Below, piece after piece: positions 47,789 to 59,046 of a DNA stretch of 64,000 bases. This DNA comes from Tillus elongatus (taxonomy: Eukaryota; Arthropoda; Insecta; Coleoptera; Cleridae): assembly GCA_964006375.1 (NCBI GenBank), contig OZ023263.1, positions 137,512,063 through 137,576,062 on the forward strand, written 5' to 3'. The notes under the pieces are model-generated. The model ran no database searches and was not told the origin of the DNA. It was given only the letters and a program-made list of their open reading frames with translations. Each line of letters begins with the position of its first letter. The first letter of the stretch is position 1. A program made the position numbers and the translations under genes.

Positions 47789-48212
47789 AGTTATATGATC
47801 CTCACATCAACACCGTTGCATTCTAGTAATTATCTTATATTATGTAATGTTAATCCATTGAGAGAATGCAGTTAGTTGCAGCTCACGGGGATCAGATTTC
47901 TGTCAACACCACGTCAGGCTGGTCGATAGTATAGAAGAAATGATGACCAGCAGTTCTCACGAGAACGATTCCCTAACAGTTAAAGAAGTGGAGGAACATG
48001 GATTGCCATTAATTTTTGTTATTAGAAGTTAGTGTAGCTTTAGTTTTAGTCTAGTAAACATCGTAGTTAGGATAATTATAATTTCATATACCAGGGTCAT
48101 ACAATATAATAAGTAACATAAAAAAAATCTAGTAAAAGTTTTATAAGTGTAAAGTTTTTGTAATTAATCATTAAAGTTTTTTAAAACTTCAACGAAGGGC
48201 TAAGTTACTTAA
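47789..48212 (+). repeat. 5' LTR of the forward errantivirus-like element
   Basis: Begins 'agttatatgatcctcac' and ends 'aagttacttaa' directly before the primer site. Boundaries are inferred from the AGTT start typical of the group and from the primer site; no second copy is present to confirm them. Confidence 0.5.
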
Positions 48213-48213
48213 T

Positions 48214-48231
48214 TGGCGCAGTCGGTAGAAT
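48214..48231 (+). promoter_or_regulatory. Primer-binding site of the forward errantivirus-like element
   Basis: 'tggcgcagtcggtagaat', the same tRNA-complementary type as in the reverse element. Confidence 0.8.
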
Positions 48232-48390
48232 ATTCAATCAGCTCTTTGGACAGAAATCGCCTAAAAACTGGTCAGTCTTTACTGTTTATTGAATATTAGA
48301 ATTTTTTCAAATACATGGAAGACTAACATTGCTGAAAGGTATATTATGGTTACTGGCCCTAGTCAACATTGAAGCTGAAGCAGAGACAAG

Positions 48391-48575
48391 CATCACTTTT
48401 CCAAATTTCCACAAGAGACAGACATCGCTCACCCCAAGCTTTCAGAAGAAGAGACAAGTATCGCTCACCACAGGCTTTCCAAGGAGAGACACACATCGCT
48501 CACCACAGGTTTTCCAAGGAGGGACACGCATCGCTCACCACAGGTTTTCCAAGGAGGGGCACACATCGCTCATCC
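48391..48575 (+). repeat. 35-bp tandem repeats in the leader/gag start
   Basis: Units spaced 35-36 bp apart (48423, 48459, 48494, 48529, 48564, plus a diverged one at 48391) share 'catcgctcaccacaggtttt' and 'ccaaggag'. They can be read as repeated Arg/His/Ser-rich peptide in two frames. Confidence 0.85.
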
Positions 48576-48821
48576 AGTTGAACCAAAACCATGAAAGCCA
48601 TCCGCGTAGTTTTAATGTAAGTGCTCATTTATCCTTTCTTGTATTTAGATAATTGTAATTTTCGTATTGACCCTTTATTATTGATATATCTGTTTCTATA
48701 TATTTTTTATATAACCCCTATATATAATTATACTTGAGGGATTAATTTGAGAAAGAAACAAAAAACAAATAATTTTATTTATATATTGTGAACGAAATTT
48801 CGTAATTAATCAAGTAAGAAG

Positions 48822-48884
<63 letters not shown>

Positions 48885-48899
48885 CAAAAATTACTTAAC

Positions 48900-49550
48900 A
48901 CAAAATTGATGGCATTGCTTAGATATCAAGCAGATGGGAAAAAACAATTTAAATTCTTCATTATCACGATTTTGCTTTAAAGACATATATATGTGGTTTA
49001 TCTTATGAATTACAATTAGTTATAAGGTTAAAATCTCCTGGATCTTTAGAAGAAGCCATGTCAATGGTTAAGGAAGAATTAAATTTCAAGCAGTTTAATA
49101 ATGATTTAAATAATAGTTTTAATAATTATAAACAACCATAAAAGGTTCAACAATCGAAACCATTTATACCGCAAAAACAATTTACACAGAATACAGGACC
49201 ACCTTATTATAACTCCAATTATTTTTATAAAAATAACCCAAACCAATTTAATCAATTTAGGACGCCTTCACAACAATTTCAAAGGCAGCCTATAACAAAT
49301 TTTAATAAACAATCAATTATGGCAATGCAATGCCATCATCAACAAATTTCAAAACTTTCCCCAATAATCATTCAAATTTTAATAGATTCCCAACTCAACA
49401 GCCCTTATTTGCTAATCAAAGAACGAGTGCAATGTTAAGAAATCAACAACCAAATAGGCAATACCAACCTGAACCGGTGGATACATCATCAGGAAATACA
49501 AGGCCTAATCAAAAATATTTCGCACAAGAATGATTTAACCAGCAAGTAAA
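48900..49550 (+). pseudogene. Errantivirus-like gag, C-terminal remnant
   Basis: Asn/Gln/Pro-rich frames ('NFKTFPNNHSNF', 'QQPNRQYQPEPVD'; open part 49330-49533), preceded by a SLEEAMSMVKEELNFKQFN-like stretch near 49045, match the low-complexity tail of errantivirus Gag. Frames shift and stop several times, and a TA microsatellite lies at 48826-48882. A zinc knuckle is not seen, as is usual in this group. Confidence 0.55.
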
Positions 49551-49779
49551 CGACGTTTCGAATAACGAAAACGTTACACTATCAAAATAGAGAATTTTCA
49601 AACGATTATGATACACCCGATTTTTATCAATCAATAAACATTACTAATGAGGAAATTGTTGATCTAACAGAAGACTTATATTATCAGTCTGTCGAGCAAA
49701 ATAATCCCGACAATGAAAATTTTCTCATGGTCGAGAAAGGAAACGACCCAACGTCATATATCTTAATAACGTTAATATA

Positions 49780-50080
49780 AGTCATAACCTGCCTCATATT
49801 TTTATAAGGGAATTAAATGCCAAATTTCTAATTGACACGGGAAGTTCTCGGAGTCTTATAAATCCTAGGTTAGCAGCAAAATTTTATAAAAACTATATTA
49901 AATGTGAAACTTTGAATATCCAGACAGCTCATGGTACCACTTGTCATGACAGGACAGCATATATTCCTATGTTTAAAAATTTTTAACACAAATGGTTTTC
50001 ACAAATTTTACTTATTTAATTTCTGCAATAAATACGATGGACTAATAGGTGCTGACTTATTAAGACATTTAAATGCTAAC
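49780..50080 (+). pseudogene. Retroviral-type aspartic protease remnant
   Basis: FLIDTGSSRSLINPRL near 49825 carries the catalytic DTGSS motif, and YDGLIGADLLRHLNANI near 50035 matches the ILG-type second half (LIGAD). A frameshift separates them near 49930. Confidence 0.7.
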
Positions 50081-50289
50081 ATTAATTTAAGAATGAAATT
50101 AGTCACTACACCCTTTACCACCATCCCTATACGAAATAACCCAGAAGAATTAGAACACACAAATCCGTATAAAAAAATATACAACATAATGATTCCAACG
50201 CGTACACACCAGTTAGTTAAAATAACACATAAAGAACGTATGGGTAACCTTAAATATAAAAATTTCGAAAACAAAACAGAAATGCCAGA

Positions 50290-51125
50290 AGCTTTGGTAA
50301 ATATTCAAAATTACTTTCCAACCGCCGAAATACCTAACTCAGACAAAATTGAATCGATAAAACAATTTCCAATACCAAATACCCAAAAGGAAATTAAATC
50401 AGTCTTAGGCTTACTAGAGTACTATAGACGTTTCATTAAAGACTTCGCGAAAATTACGAAACCAATGACAGTATGTTTGAAGAAGAACAGAAAAGTTGAA
50501 CATACACCAGATTTTAAAAAGTAATTCGAAATTTGCAAAAATTTATTAATTAATTCACCTATCTTACAATATCAAGATTTTTCTAAACCCTTTGTATTAA
50601 CAACAGATGCTAGTGACTTCGCTTTAGGAGCAGTATTATCACAGGGTGATGTTCCTAATGATAAACCAGTAGCGTACGCATCGAGGACTTTAAACGAAAG
50701 CGAATGTAAATATTCAACCATCGAGAAGGAACTTTTAGGCATAGTTTGGGCTTGTAAATATTTTAGATCTTATTTGTTGGGCCGAAAATTTAAAATATAC
50801 ACGTATCGTCGACCATTAACTTGGTTATTTAATTTAAAAGAGCCAAACTCTAAACTAACAAGATGGCAATTACGACTTTCTGAATACGATTACGAAATCA
50901 TGTACAAAAAAGGTAAACAGAATACCAACGCTGATGCTTTATCACGTATAAAAATTAACGCTATCGAGAGTGGAAGCATAGTAGGAAGTCGCGGACAAAT
51001 AGATCAAGAAATTCTATATTATTTAAGAGATCTAGCGGAAAATCAAATCGAACAAATAAACAACGAAGACGAAACTGTCAATAATCCCGGTCCTTCAAAT
51101 GCTGCAGATCATACAAACCCCCCAT
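50290..51125 (+). pseudogene. gypsy-type pol remnant: RT connection and RNase H
   Basis: The RT catalytic core is deleted: protease-side sequence joins directly to the RT connection (IPNTQKEIKSVLGLLEYYRR near 50380). RNase H follows: [17 protein letters not shown] near 50603, [16 protein letters not shown] near 50722, [19 protein letters not shown] near 50804 where the usual TDHRPL Asp is Tyr, and [10 protein letters not shown] near 50928. A stop at 50521 splits the two parts. Mirrors the pol remnant at 44390-46760, which keeps more RT. Confidence 0.8.
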
Positions 51126-51249
51126 AATACACCCAAATTTAATATTTTACAAGACATACAAATTAAACCCCCTACGACACAATTGATTGACACAAATGAT
51201 TTTCAGGAAACTGCCCACTCGATAAACGGAGATGATAACCCCAATCCTG

Positions 51250-51900
51250 GTATTTCTATATTAGATGTAATAATTAACAATGAATATCGTCTCAGATTCC
51301 GGATTAGAATTCCGAAGCGGAACAGTGCAAGAACTACTAAAATTACATAAAATAAATATTCATTTTACAACCCCTAAACATCACGAATATAATGGTCTAA
51401 TAGAAAGGTTTCACTCGACGCTAGTTGAACACCTACGTATTTTGCGTCAAACACACAAAGAAAAAGATCCTAAAATACTAATAAAATATGCAATAATCGC
51501 TGATAATAATTCAATTCAGAGCACTACCAAATACACACCCCTAGAACTAACATTGGGTCACACCAATACTCGAGACCCTTCAAATTTAATTCACGAAAAT
51601 TTTTACAATGATTATGTGATCAGTCACAGAAATATAATTGAAAATCTTTATAAAAATGTTAAATAAAAAGTTCAATCTAACAAGGTCATAAATAAACGAA
51701 ATCAATTAGGTTCAGAAATTCTGAACTTTTAATTAGGTCAAATTGTTTACAAGAACTTAGAGAAAAGAAATAAAAAAGATAATAAATTCTCTGGACCGTG
51801 CACTATCCTCAAATTTTTGGAACATAACAAGGCAAAAATTAAAGATAATAAAAATCATATACAAACAATTCATTTGAAAGAATTAAAACCCACCTCTGTT
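51250..51900 (+). pseudogene. gypsy-type integrase, C-terminal remnant
   Basis: SDSGLEFRSGTVQELL near 51290 (second Asp of D,D-35-E) and HEYNGLIERFHSTLVEHL near 51385 (Glu) are in one 128-codon frame (51280-51666). A basic tail ending IQTIHLKELKP near 51860 follows. The zinc domain and first Asp are missing. Confidence 0.75.
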
Positions 51901-51959
51901 GTTACAGATGGGGTACATTCGGAGATACCACAGATACCACAATCTCGAAATTCCACCAA

Positions 51960-52689
51960 CTAAACGAAAATCCAGGTATACTTCCACTTAAACTGGGATC
52001 TGCCCAAAATATCGTTGATAACTGATCGTTTATTCAAATATTTGACGTGACCTCTGTAATAAGTGAGTTCAAAGCACTACAGAAAAAATTCAACAGACTG
52101 ACGTTGGCAATAAAAAATTTCACTACACATAATCAAGAATATTTAACACTTATAATTTAATAGTTTCATTAGAAAATAAGATTGTGAATCAAATCAATCA
52201 GATTAATGGAGGCATAAGGAGTCAAAAGGGGGTCTTATAGATGGAATGGGTTCAATAATTAAAAGTATCACAGGCAATTTGGATCAAAATGATGCACACA
52301 GGTATGATGAAGCAATTTCTTTTTTATCCGATAATCAGATTAGGGTAAAAACTCTAATGAAGGAACAAATTACTCTATTAGAAAAATCTATTAGTAAATT
52401 TCAGAATCTTACCAAAACACTAGCACATAATGAAGTGGTTCTATTGTCACGGATTTTACAAGTCGAAAGTGCAATCAAAACGATTGAGTTGAAAGTATAC
52501 GACTAAAATTATTTCCTGGTACAAATGCTTTTAGCACAAATCTAGTTTTCTTACCAAATAATTTACGATGTTTTAGAAAGAATCGAAGTTGCCATTTCAT
52601 TTGCAAAATTAAATACCTTTCATAATTCAATGATAGAACCAGCCGATTTAATGCAAGAAACACGATTTATACAAGATCAACTTATCAAT
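51960..52689 (+). pseudogene. Errantivirus-type env remnant
   Basis: The open 86-codon part (52246-52506, starting MGSIIKSITGNLDQNDAHRY) matches the segment after the furin site and fusion peptide of errantivirus Env/F-like proteins, followed by a heptad-type helical region. Further pieces (SFAKLNTFHNSMIEPADLM near 52595) lie in another frame. The coding trace ends at the GTA tract. The anchor and C-terminus are absent and several frameshifts are present. Confidence 0.65.
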
Positions 52690-52696
52690 GTAGTAA

Positions 52697-52756
<60 letters not shown>
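52690..52756. repeat. (GTA)n microsatellite at the 5' side of the R1-clade LINE
   Basis: 'tagtaatag' followed by about 19 TAG/GTA units, then directly 'ggggctcgccgcttgcg', the presumed LINE 5' end. Confidence 0.95.
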
Positions 52757-53070
52757 GGGCTCGCCGCTTGCGAGTACGTGGATGGCGACTACGGGGGTGC
52801 ACACACCACACCACACGCGAGCACAAACACATACTTACATACTCATTCACATATACATGACCACCATACACACCTGAGCTGGATACTCACCTTTCTTCAA
52901 CTTGTCTTGGGTGAGATCCCTCTACTTTCATCTTTCCTATCTGGCCAAACTTCTAATTCTCCTACTGTCGGCCGACTCTTGTTCTTTTCTGGCACCGACG
53001 CTATTAGGGTATCCGAGGGCTAGGTGCCATTTCATTTCCCGCTTTAAACCAAAAAGCCAAAATTCGCACA

Positions 53071-55056
53071 ATGGATAAGATGACAGATAAACGCGCGGAA
53101 GTGATACCCCAGGTGGGTACCGGCGATGCCGGGGAATCCCACCCCTCTCTGCAAGAGGGCTGTCCCACGGATTCTGGGGGGGACAATTTGTCATTGCATC
53201 TACAGGATGGTAATTATGACCCCTTTGTGAGGAGGGACTCTATACAGAGATCCCCAGTCAGGAAGGAGGAAAAATCTGAACCAAGCGCTACCGAGTATAG
53301 CAGTACTGAACAGGCAGGAAGAGAGAACAAACGAAAAAGAGTGGAAACACCAGAAAAAAAGCGGATGGAGACAGAAGAGGCGTGGAAATTTATACAACGA
53401 ATTGAAAAAGAGAATGCCCTGCTTAAAGACCTGATACAAAAGACCACAAGGGAAGCGGAGTTTCTCCAAGCATTAACAATCAAGATCCCGAATACGAAGA
53501 TGGAAATAAAGTCAGCCATAGGCAAACTCGATAGATATTCGAAAAGAATGCCCGTTGCAACCAAGTTTATTGAGGAACTTATCCAGGAGTACACAGCAAG
53601 CACCAAAGACCAAGAGCAAGGAAGCGTTAAAAAAGCAACAAAGGAAATAAGCACCCAAACAGGGAATGAGAAACAAGTAGAAAAGGAAGGGTTAATAAAC
53701 CGAATAGAGGATGCTTTGAATAATGATCTCGGTGAAAGAGAGCTACAAGAATTAATAGAGCTCAAATGGCCGGAGGGGGCATATAAAAAATGTCAGGTTA
53801 CCAAAGAGGATGCAAGTTCCCAAAAAGATCAAATGATCATCCTCAAAAAGGGTGCTGAAATGAGTAATACCCAAATGAAACATATTACTGACAACAATCC
53901 ACAGATAGAGACTATTCTTGAAGAGAACAAACTAGAAGTAGGAAAAATGATGTGTTGCGTTACATCAAGTAGAATAATCACTGGTGAAGGAGAAGATACT
54001 GCGGACAACATCGAAAGATACACCTATCTGATAATGATAGGGGAGGAAGACTTACTGTTAGATAAAACAGCCCTAAAAAATAACCTTCTCGAGGTTATAG
54101 GAATAACCAACAGAAACAAAAGGGATGCACCCATCTGCCGAGCGACAAAGGGGGTGGATGAAGTTTGCCTAAGAAAAATTTTGGAATACGTTTATAGAAA
54201 AGAAAAACAAGGCATAACACTCTACAAGACTAAGGGGAATAAAAAAGCTGAAAGTCAAGTGGATAGCAACACAAACAAGTCACATCCTCATGGTGGTATG
54301 AAAACAATCATAAGAGGGAAAGCAAAGAATAGAGACACTATAATAGTGAAACCCCGAGATGGAATAACATACGCGGACATAATAAAAAATATGAAAAGAG
54401 AGGTAAATGCTGAAAGCATAACAATTGAAAGAATGCATAAGACAAGTAGTGGTAATGTGCAACTTAGGATAAGGGGTAATGAAGAAAAGAGTCGGCAAGC
54501 CTTTACTGAACTGTTGTCCACAAAACTAGAAGGTAAAGCAGATGTTGATAGGAAACAGAGAAAGCAAACTGTTATACTCTTGGACATTGATGAGACGACA
54601 GAGAGAGAAGATGTACAGAGAATCCTGCAAAGAGAAATTGCAGATAACCAATTAGAGGAAAAGATGCAACTAAGACTAGCCGAAAAGGCTAACAAGAATG
54701 GTGTGAAGTATGCTTTTATAACTCTACAGCAAGAGTTAGCCCAACTCCTTATTAAAAAAAGAGTGATTGGTGATGGATGGCACAGATGGAGAATTAGAGA
54801 AATCAGCTCCCCAACAAGGTGCTACAGATGCCACAGGGTGGGACACACAGCGGCCAAGTGTGGAATTAAGGACGCTGCAGACATGTGCTATAAGTGTGGA
54901 GAAATAGGCCACCAGAAGCGAGATTGCCAAAACGAACCAAGATGCTACCTCTGCAATGTGGAAGGACACAAGGCAGAAACCACTCGGTGCCCAGAATTTA
55001 GAAAAATTGTAGAAAATGAAAAGAAGGAGAAGTTGAAAAGGACAACAACACAATGA
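53071..55056 (+). CDS. R1-clade LINE ORF1 protein (gag-like)
   Basis: 661 residues. Binds the element RNA and is needed for target localisation in related R1-clade elements. The N-terminal third is charged and low in structure; residues about 95-145 (EEAWKFIQRIEKENALLKDL) look like a coiled coil. A middle region (about 290-370) and an RRM/gag-like region (about 420-570) follow. Three zinc knuckles close it: CYRCHRVGHTAAKC (584-597), CYKCGEIGHQKRDC (606-619) and C-x2-C-x4-H-x6-C (625-640), then a basic tail. The start at the first ATG (MDKMTDKR) leaves a 314-bp 5' UTR. The stop overlaps the ORF2 start. Confidence 0.9.
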   Translation: MDKMTDKRAEVIPQVGTGDAGESHPSLQEGCPTDSGGDNLSLHLQDGNYDPFVRRDSIQRSPVRKEEKSEPSATEYSSTEQAGRENKRKRVETPEKKRMETEEAWKFIQRIEKENALLKDLIQKTTREAEFLQALTIKIPNTKMEIKSAIGKLDRYSKRMPVATKFIEELIQEYTASTKDQEQGSVKKATKEISTQTGNEKQVEKEGLINRIEDALNNDLGERELQELIELKWPEGAYKKCQVTKEDASSQKDQMIILKKGAEMSNTQMKHITDNNPQIETILEENKLEVGKMMCCVTSSRIITGEGEDTADNIERYTYLIMIGEEDLLLDKTALKNNLLEVIGITNRNKRDAPICRATKGVDEVCLRKILEYVYRKEKQGITLYKTKGNKKAESQVDSNTNKSHPHGGMKTIIRGKAKNRDTIIVKPRDGITYADIIKNMKREVNAESITIERMHKTSSGNVQLRIRGNEEKSRQAFTELLSTKLEGKADVDRKQRKQTVILLDIDETTEREDVQRILQREIADNQLEEKMQLRLAEKANKNGVKYAFITLQQELAQLLIKKRVIGDGWHRWRIREISSPTRCYRCHRVGHTAAKCGIKDAADMCYKCGEIGHQKRDCQNEPRCYLCNVEGHKAETTRCPEFRKIVENEKKEKLKRTTTQ

Positions 55057-57962
55057 AACTGATCCAAGTTAACGTGGACAGATGCAAAAGGGCGGTGGAT
55101 TTACTCATACACACATGCGCTGCTGAGGGAATAGCTCTCGCACTGGTTGCTGAACCAAACAAAAATATGACAAGGCAACACCCTAGATGGATTACAGATA
55201 GGAATACTGATGCAGCAATTTATTTAGCAGATAGCAAAATAAACAGACATAAAACCGGTAGTGGGATGGGATATGTATGGCTGGAAACCCAAGAAACAGT
55301 TTTCTATTCGTGCTATTTGTCACCTGCAACAGGAGCAGAAGGTTTTAGACAGTTTATAGATGACCTAGATCTAAGTGCGAGAAGGCATACAAAAAGGATT
55401 CTGATAGGAGGCGACTTTAACGCGAAGGCATATTGCTGGGGGTCTCCTATAGAGGACCGCAAAGGAGTGGCACTAGCAGAATGGATAAGCAGTGGTGATC
55501 TGACAATACTTAACGATGGTCAGAAGCCTACGTTTGAAAGGAACGGAGGAAGCTCCTTCATAGATATCACGATCTGCACCTCTAACATGGCAAAAGATGT
55601 GACCAGGTGGCAGGTAGGAGACGAGGAAAACCTCAGCTACCACAGAAACATCCACATAGAGATAGAGCACAAGGGGCGAAGACCGGACCAGCACATTCAA
55701 CTTACGGGGTGGCGATTTAAAGAAGAGAAAAGAAATCCATTGCTCCAAAAGCTTGAAGAGGAATGTAAACGACCCGATTTCACCCAGAATGTAAAAGGCT
55801 TGAGAAATGCGGTAAGCAGCGCATGCAATGCAGTACTACCTAAGAGACGCCTTACTACCGGAAGGAGAGGTGCTTATTGGTGGAACTCAGAAATCTCAGA
55901 GTTAAGAAAAAAGAGTCTAAAAGCAAAGAGAGAGGTGACGAGAGCCAATAGAAGAAGTAATATTGACGAGGCCTCAAAACACCAACTGCGCGCCCAACAT
56001 AACCAATGCCGCAATGAACTGAAAAAGGCGATTGCAAATTCAAAACTGCAGGCTTGGAAACTCCTGTGCAAAGAGATTGATGAGGATATATGGGGCAAAG
56101 GATATCAGATAGTCCTAGGCAAACTCCGGATGCACCCAGTAAATACATGCACAGAGGACGAACAGGTGCAGATAGCAAGAAAGCTATTTCCAAAACATAT
56201 AATTAAGAGGTGGCCTAGTATCGAATTAACACCTGAAAATATTAAAATGTGTAGTGAGGAAGAGGTTAGAGAAGCTGGACGTAGGATGAAAGCAGGGAAA
56301 GCTGCAGGCCCAGATGGAGTCCCCTCGGATGTGATTAAGTTGTTGGCAACAGAAAGACCTGAACTACTCACTCAGATCTACAATAAGCTGTTAAAGGAAG
56401 GTACTTTTCCCGAGGAATGGAAGACAGCTAGGCTAATTCTGATAGAGAAGGCTGGAGGAAAGTCATATCGCCCGCTTAGTCTCATTGATTCGGATGCCAA
56501 ACTTTTTGAGCAAATCCTAAACGGGAGATTGCTGAATGAAATAGAGCAGAGAGGGGGATTTGCACCCACACAGTATGGCTTCAGAAAGGGACATTCTACA
56601 CTAGATGCTATACAGAAGGTAAGTGGGATCGTAAAGGACTCGAAGAATACAAGTAGCTATATGGCTCTTGTTACGTTGGATGTGAGGAATGCCTTCAACA
56701 CCGTCCCATGGGAAGGGGTAGTCGGTGAACTGGAAAGACGGAAGATCCCACTGTACCTGATAAAATTACTGTGCAGCTACCTGGAAAACAGGATAATACT
56801 GATTGGAACACACACGATGAGTATCACAAGTGGTGTACCCCAAGGTTCTGTACTGGGGCCTACCCTGTGGAACCTCTATTATGACGACGTCCTGAAGCTC
56901 CCGGTGCCAGACGGCACAACTATCGTTGGGTATGCCGACGATTTGGCGCTGGCTGTTTGTGGGAAAGATAAGGTAGAGATAGAGGAAAAGATAACATGGA
57001 CTGTTGGCCTGGTAGAGATTTGGATGCACAAAAAAGGCCTCGAGCTAGCCCCGCAGAAAACAGAGATCATAATCCTGAATGGAAGGAGAACCGTAAAGAC
57101 GATTGAAGTCGACATAGGAGGAAAGAACATCAACTCCAGTAGATCTCTGAGGTACCTTGGGATTCAGCTGGGGCATAATATGAGCATGAGTAAGCACATT
57201 CGAGAAGTAGCACAGAAAGCTGAGAAAGTTGCAGCAGCCCTGAGTCGACTAATGCCTAATATTGGCGGCCCAAAGGCGAGTAGTAGAAGAATCCTCTGCA
57301 GTGTGGTGAATTCTATTATTCTCTATGGAGCACCTGTTTGGAAGGACTGGGCGGAGATGGCAAGATACAGACGCATTTTGGAAAGTGTGCAGCGAAAAGC
57401 GGCAATTAGAATATCCTCCTCATATAGGACAGTATCTACAAAAGCAGTGCAAGTGGTGGCAGGGGTGATACCTATTCACCTACTGATCAGGGAACGGTCA
57501 TATGAAAAGAACGAAAATAGACAAGGGCAGAGAACAAGGGCACGACTGACGACACTGGCAGAGTGGCAGGCAGAATGGAGCGAGGAAACCAGGACCGCTC
57601 AGTGGACCAAGGAACTCATTCCAGAAATAGTACCCTGGTTAACACGGAAACATGGCGAGGTGAACTATCACTTAACGCAATTTTTAACTGGCCACGGTAG
57701 ATTCGGAAAATACCTGAATAAAATGAAGATCGTAGAAAGCGACAGATGCTACTACTGTGGAGAAGAAGACTCTGCCGGGCATACAATTTTGGAGTGTAGC
57801 AGATGGACCGAGGTGAGAGAGAGGACTGCAATAGAAATTGGAGGTAGTTTGACAACCAGAAACATTATAGATCACATGCTTGAAGCACCAGCGAAGTGGG
57901 AAGCTATCGCCAAACTCATTAGGGAAATCTTAATACTTAAGGAAGCCGAACAAAGGGAATAA
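55053..57962 (+). CDS. R1-clade LINE ORF2 protein (endonuclease / reverse transcriptase)
   Basis: 969 residues. Nicks target DNA and primes cDNA synthesis there. Endonuclease: NVDRCK (7-12), AEPNK (33-37), GGDFNAK (119-125), SSFIDIT (167-173), SYHRNI (195-200), where the usual SDH Asp is Tyr. Reverse transcriptase: KAAGPDGVP (416-424), SYRPLSL (471-477), YGFRKGHST (508-516), TLDVRNAFN (541-549), GVPQGSVLGP (594-603), YADD (627-630). C-terminal zinc motif C-x2-C-x7-H-x4-C (CYYC...C, 899-914). The ATG at 55053 overlaps the ORF1 TGA (ATGA), suggesting coupled termination-reinitiation; it is the only start giving the full endonuclease. Minus-strand frames over it are shadows. Confidence 0.9.
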   Translation: MKLIQVNVDRCKRAVDLLIHTCAAEGIALALVAEPNKNMTRQHPRWITDRNTDAAIYLADSKINRHKTGSGMGYVWLETQETVFYSCYLSPATGAEGFRQFIDDLDLSARRHTKRILIGGDFNAKAYCWGSPIEDRKGVALAEWISSGDLTILNDGQKPTFERNGGSSFIDITICTSNMAKDVTRWQVGDEENLSYHRNIHIEIEHKGRRPDQHIQLTGWRFKEEKRNPLLQKLEEECKRPDFTQNVKGLRNAVSSACNAVLPKRRLTTGRRGAYWWNSEISELRKKSLKAKREVTRANRRSNIDEASKHQLRAQHNQCRNELKKAIANSKLQAWKLLCKEIDEDIWGKGYQIVLGKLRMHPVNTCTEDEQVQIARKLFPKHIIKRWPSIELTPENIKMCSEEEVREAGRRMKAGKAAGPDGVPSDVIKLLATERPELLTQIYNKLLKEGTFPEEWKTARLILIEKAGGKSYRPLSLIDSDAKLFEQILNGRLLNEIEQRGGFAPTQYGFRKGHSTLDAIQKVSGIVKDSKNTSSYMALVTLDVRNAFNTVPWEGVVGELERRKIPLYLIKLLCSYLENRIILIGTHTMSITSGVPQGSVLGPTLWNLYYDDVLKLPVPDGTTIVGYADDLALAVCGKDKVEIEEKITWTVGLVEIWMHKKGLELAPQKTEIIILNGRRTVKTIEVDIGGKNINSSRSLRYLGIQLGHNMSMSKHIREVAQKAEKVAAALSRLMPNIGGPKASSRRILCSVVNSIILYGAPVWKDWAEMARYRRILESVQRKAAIRISSSYRTVSTKAVQVVAGVIPIHLLIRERSYEKNENRQGQRTRARLTTLAEWQAEWSEETRTAQWTKELIPEIVPWLTRKHGEVNYHLTQFLTGHGRFGKYLNKMKIVESDRCYYCGEEDSAGHTILECSRWTEVRERTAIEIGGSLTTRNIIDHMLEAPAKWEAIAKLIREILILKEAEQRE

Positions 57963-58188
57963 GGGAAATCAGAGAAAAAAAGAAGGGAAGAGAAAAGGAA
58001 AAAACAACATGGAGTAGGGTGTGATGAAGCAATACCTAAGGGTGATTCCGTCACATCTCTATGAATATGGGGGTGTTTAGTGGGTAGTCCTGACCTGGAG
58101 GGAAGGGGAGTCCCACAGTACCAGCTGGCGACTGATTGTGGAAGAACCAGGGACTGATCTGCGTAAATGCATTCACCTCCACCATAGG

Positions 58189-58545
<357 letters not shown>

Positions 58546-58680
58546 CAATGGTGGTGAGGCCAACGCCAAGCAAGTAGGCCACCATAGGCCCTTTTTGCCA
58601 ACCCCAGCAATGTAAAGAAAATAGGATTTTCGTGAAAAAATTGTTTGCAAATTTTCGTGCACTTTTTTTGTAGTTTCATG
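58546..58680. other. Right flank of the GTA tract, unrecognised
   Basis: 'ggtgaggccaacgccaagca' and 'ccctttttgccaacccc' are not errantivirus env or LTR as far as I can tell, so the left and right flanks of the R1-clade element do not rejoin into an obvious gene. Confidence 0.35.
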
Positions 58681-59040
58681 GAAAAGATTTTTGTGAATAA
58701 TTATATTTAGGCATGTGGTAAATAGCTGCAAGAGGTTCATTGGCTAGGAAAATCAGATCAGCTTTTTCTGGAACAGATTTATTTTTGGAAAATGTTGTAC
58801 TTTTTCAAACAATAAAGTTATTTTTATGAAATATGGTACCTACATTGTTTCTAGTATATGGGTTATACTGGTAACCAAATTTGATGCCTTCTTTCATCAT
58901 AAAAATACATATTTGCTAAAAAACATGACCCTGGATATGGGTTCTAGGGGGGCTAGTTCGCGCTCATTTGAAGAAATTTTTTTCAAAATTCTAAAGTCCG
59001 GATCTCCTGATTAGTATTTTTTTAAATTCACTAAAAAGAC
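58680..59040 (-). repeat. MITE interior and reversed L module
   Basis: 58790-58890 matches the interior of the MITE at 12385 ('aataaagttatttttatgaa', 'ggttatactggtaaccaaat'). 58925-59040 is a reversed L module ('cgcgctcatttgaagaaatt', 'cggatctcctgattag'). Confidence 0.65.
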
Positions 59041-59046
59041 TAATTT

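Larger units (their letters stand above)
47789..52689 (+). mobile_element. Errantivirus-like LTR element, forward, decayed and 3'-truncated
   Basis: 5' LTR about 47789-48212, starting 'agttatatgatcc'; primer-binding site at 48214; leader with 35-bp repeats; then gag, protease, RT/RNase H, integrase and env remnants in the canonical order. No 3' LTR is seen: homology stops in env at the GTA tract (52690). Its 5' end faces the 5' end of the reverse element, the two LTRs abutting near 47788. Confidence 0.75.

Noticed and set aside
53214..53765. 183-codon minus-strand frame over the R1-clade ORF1
   Set aside because: Antisense shadow of a well-supported ORF1 with zinc knuckles.
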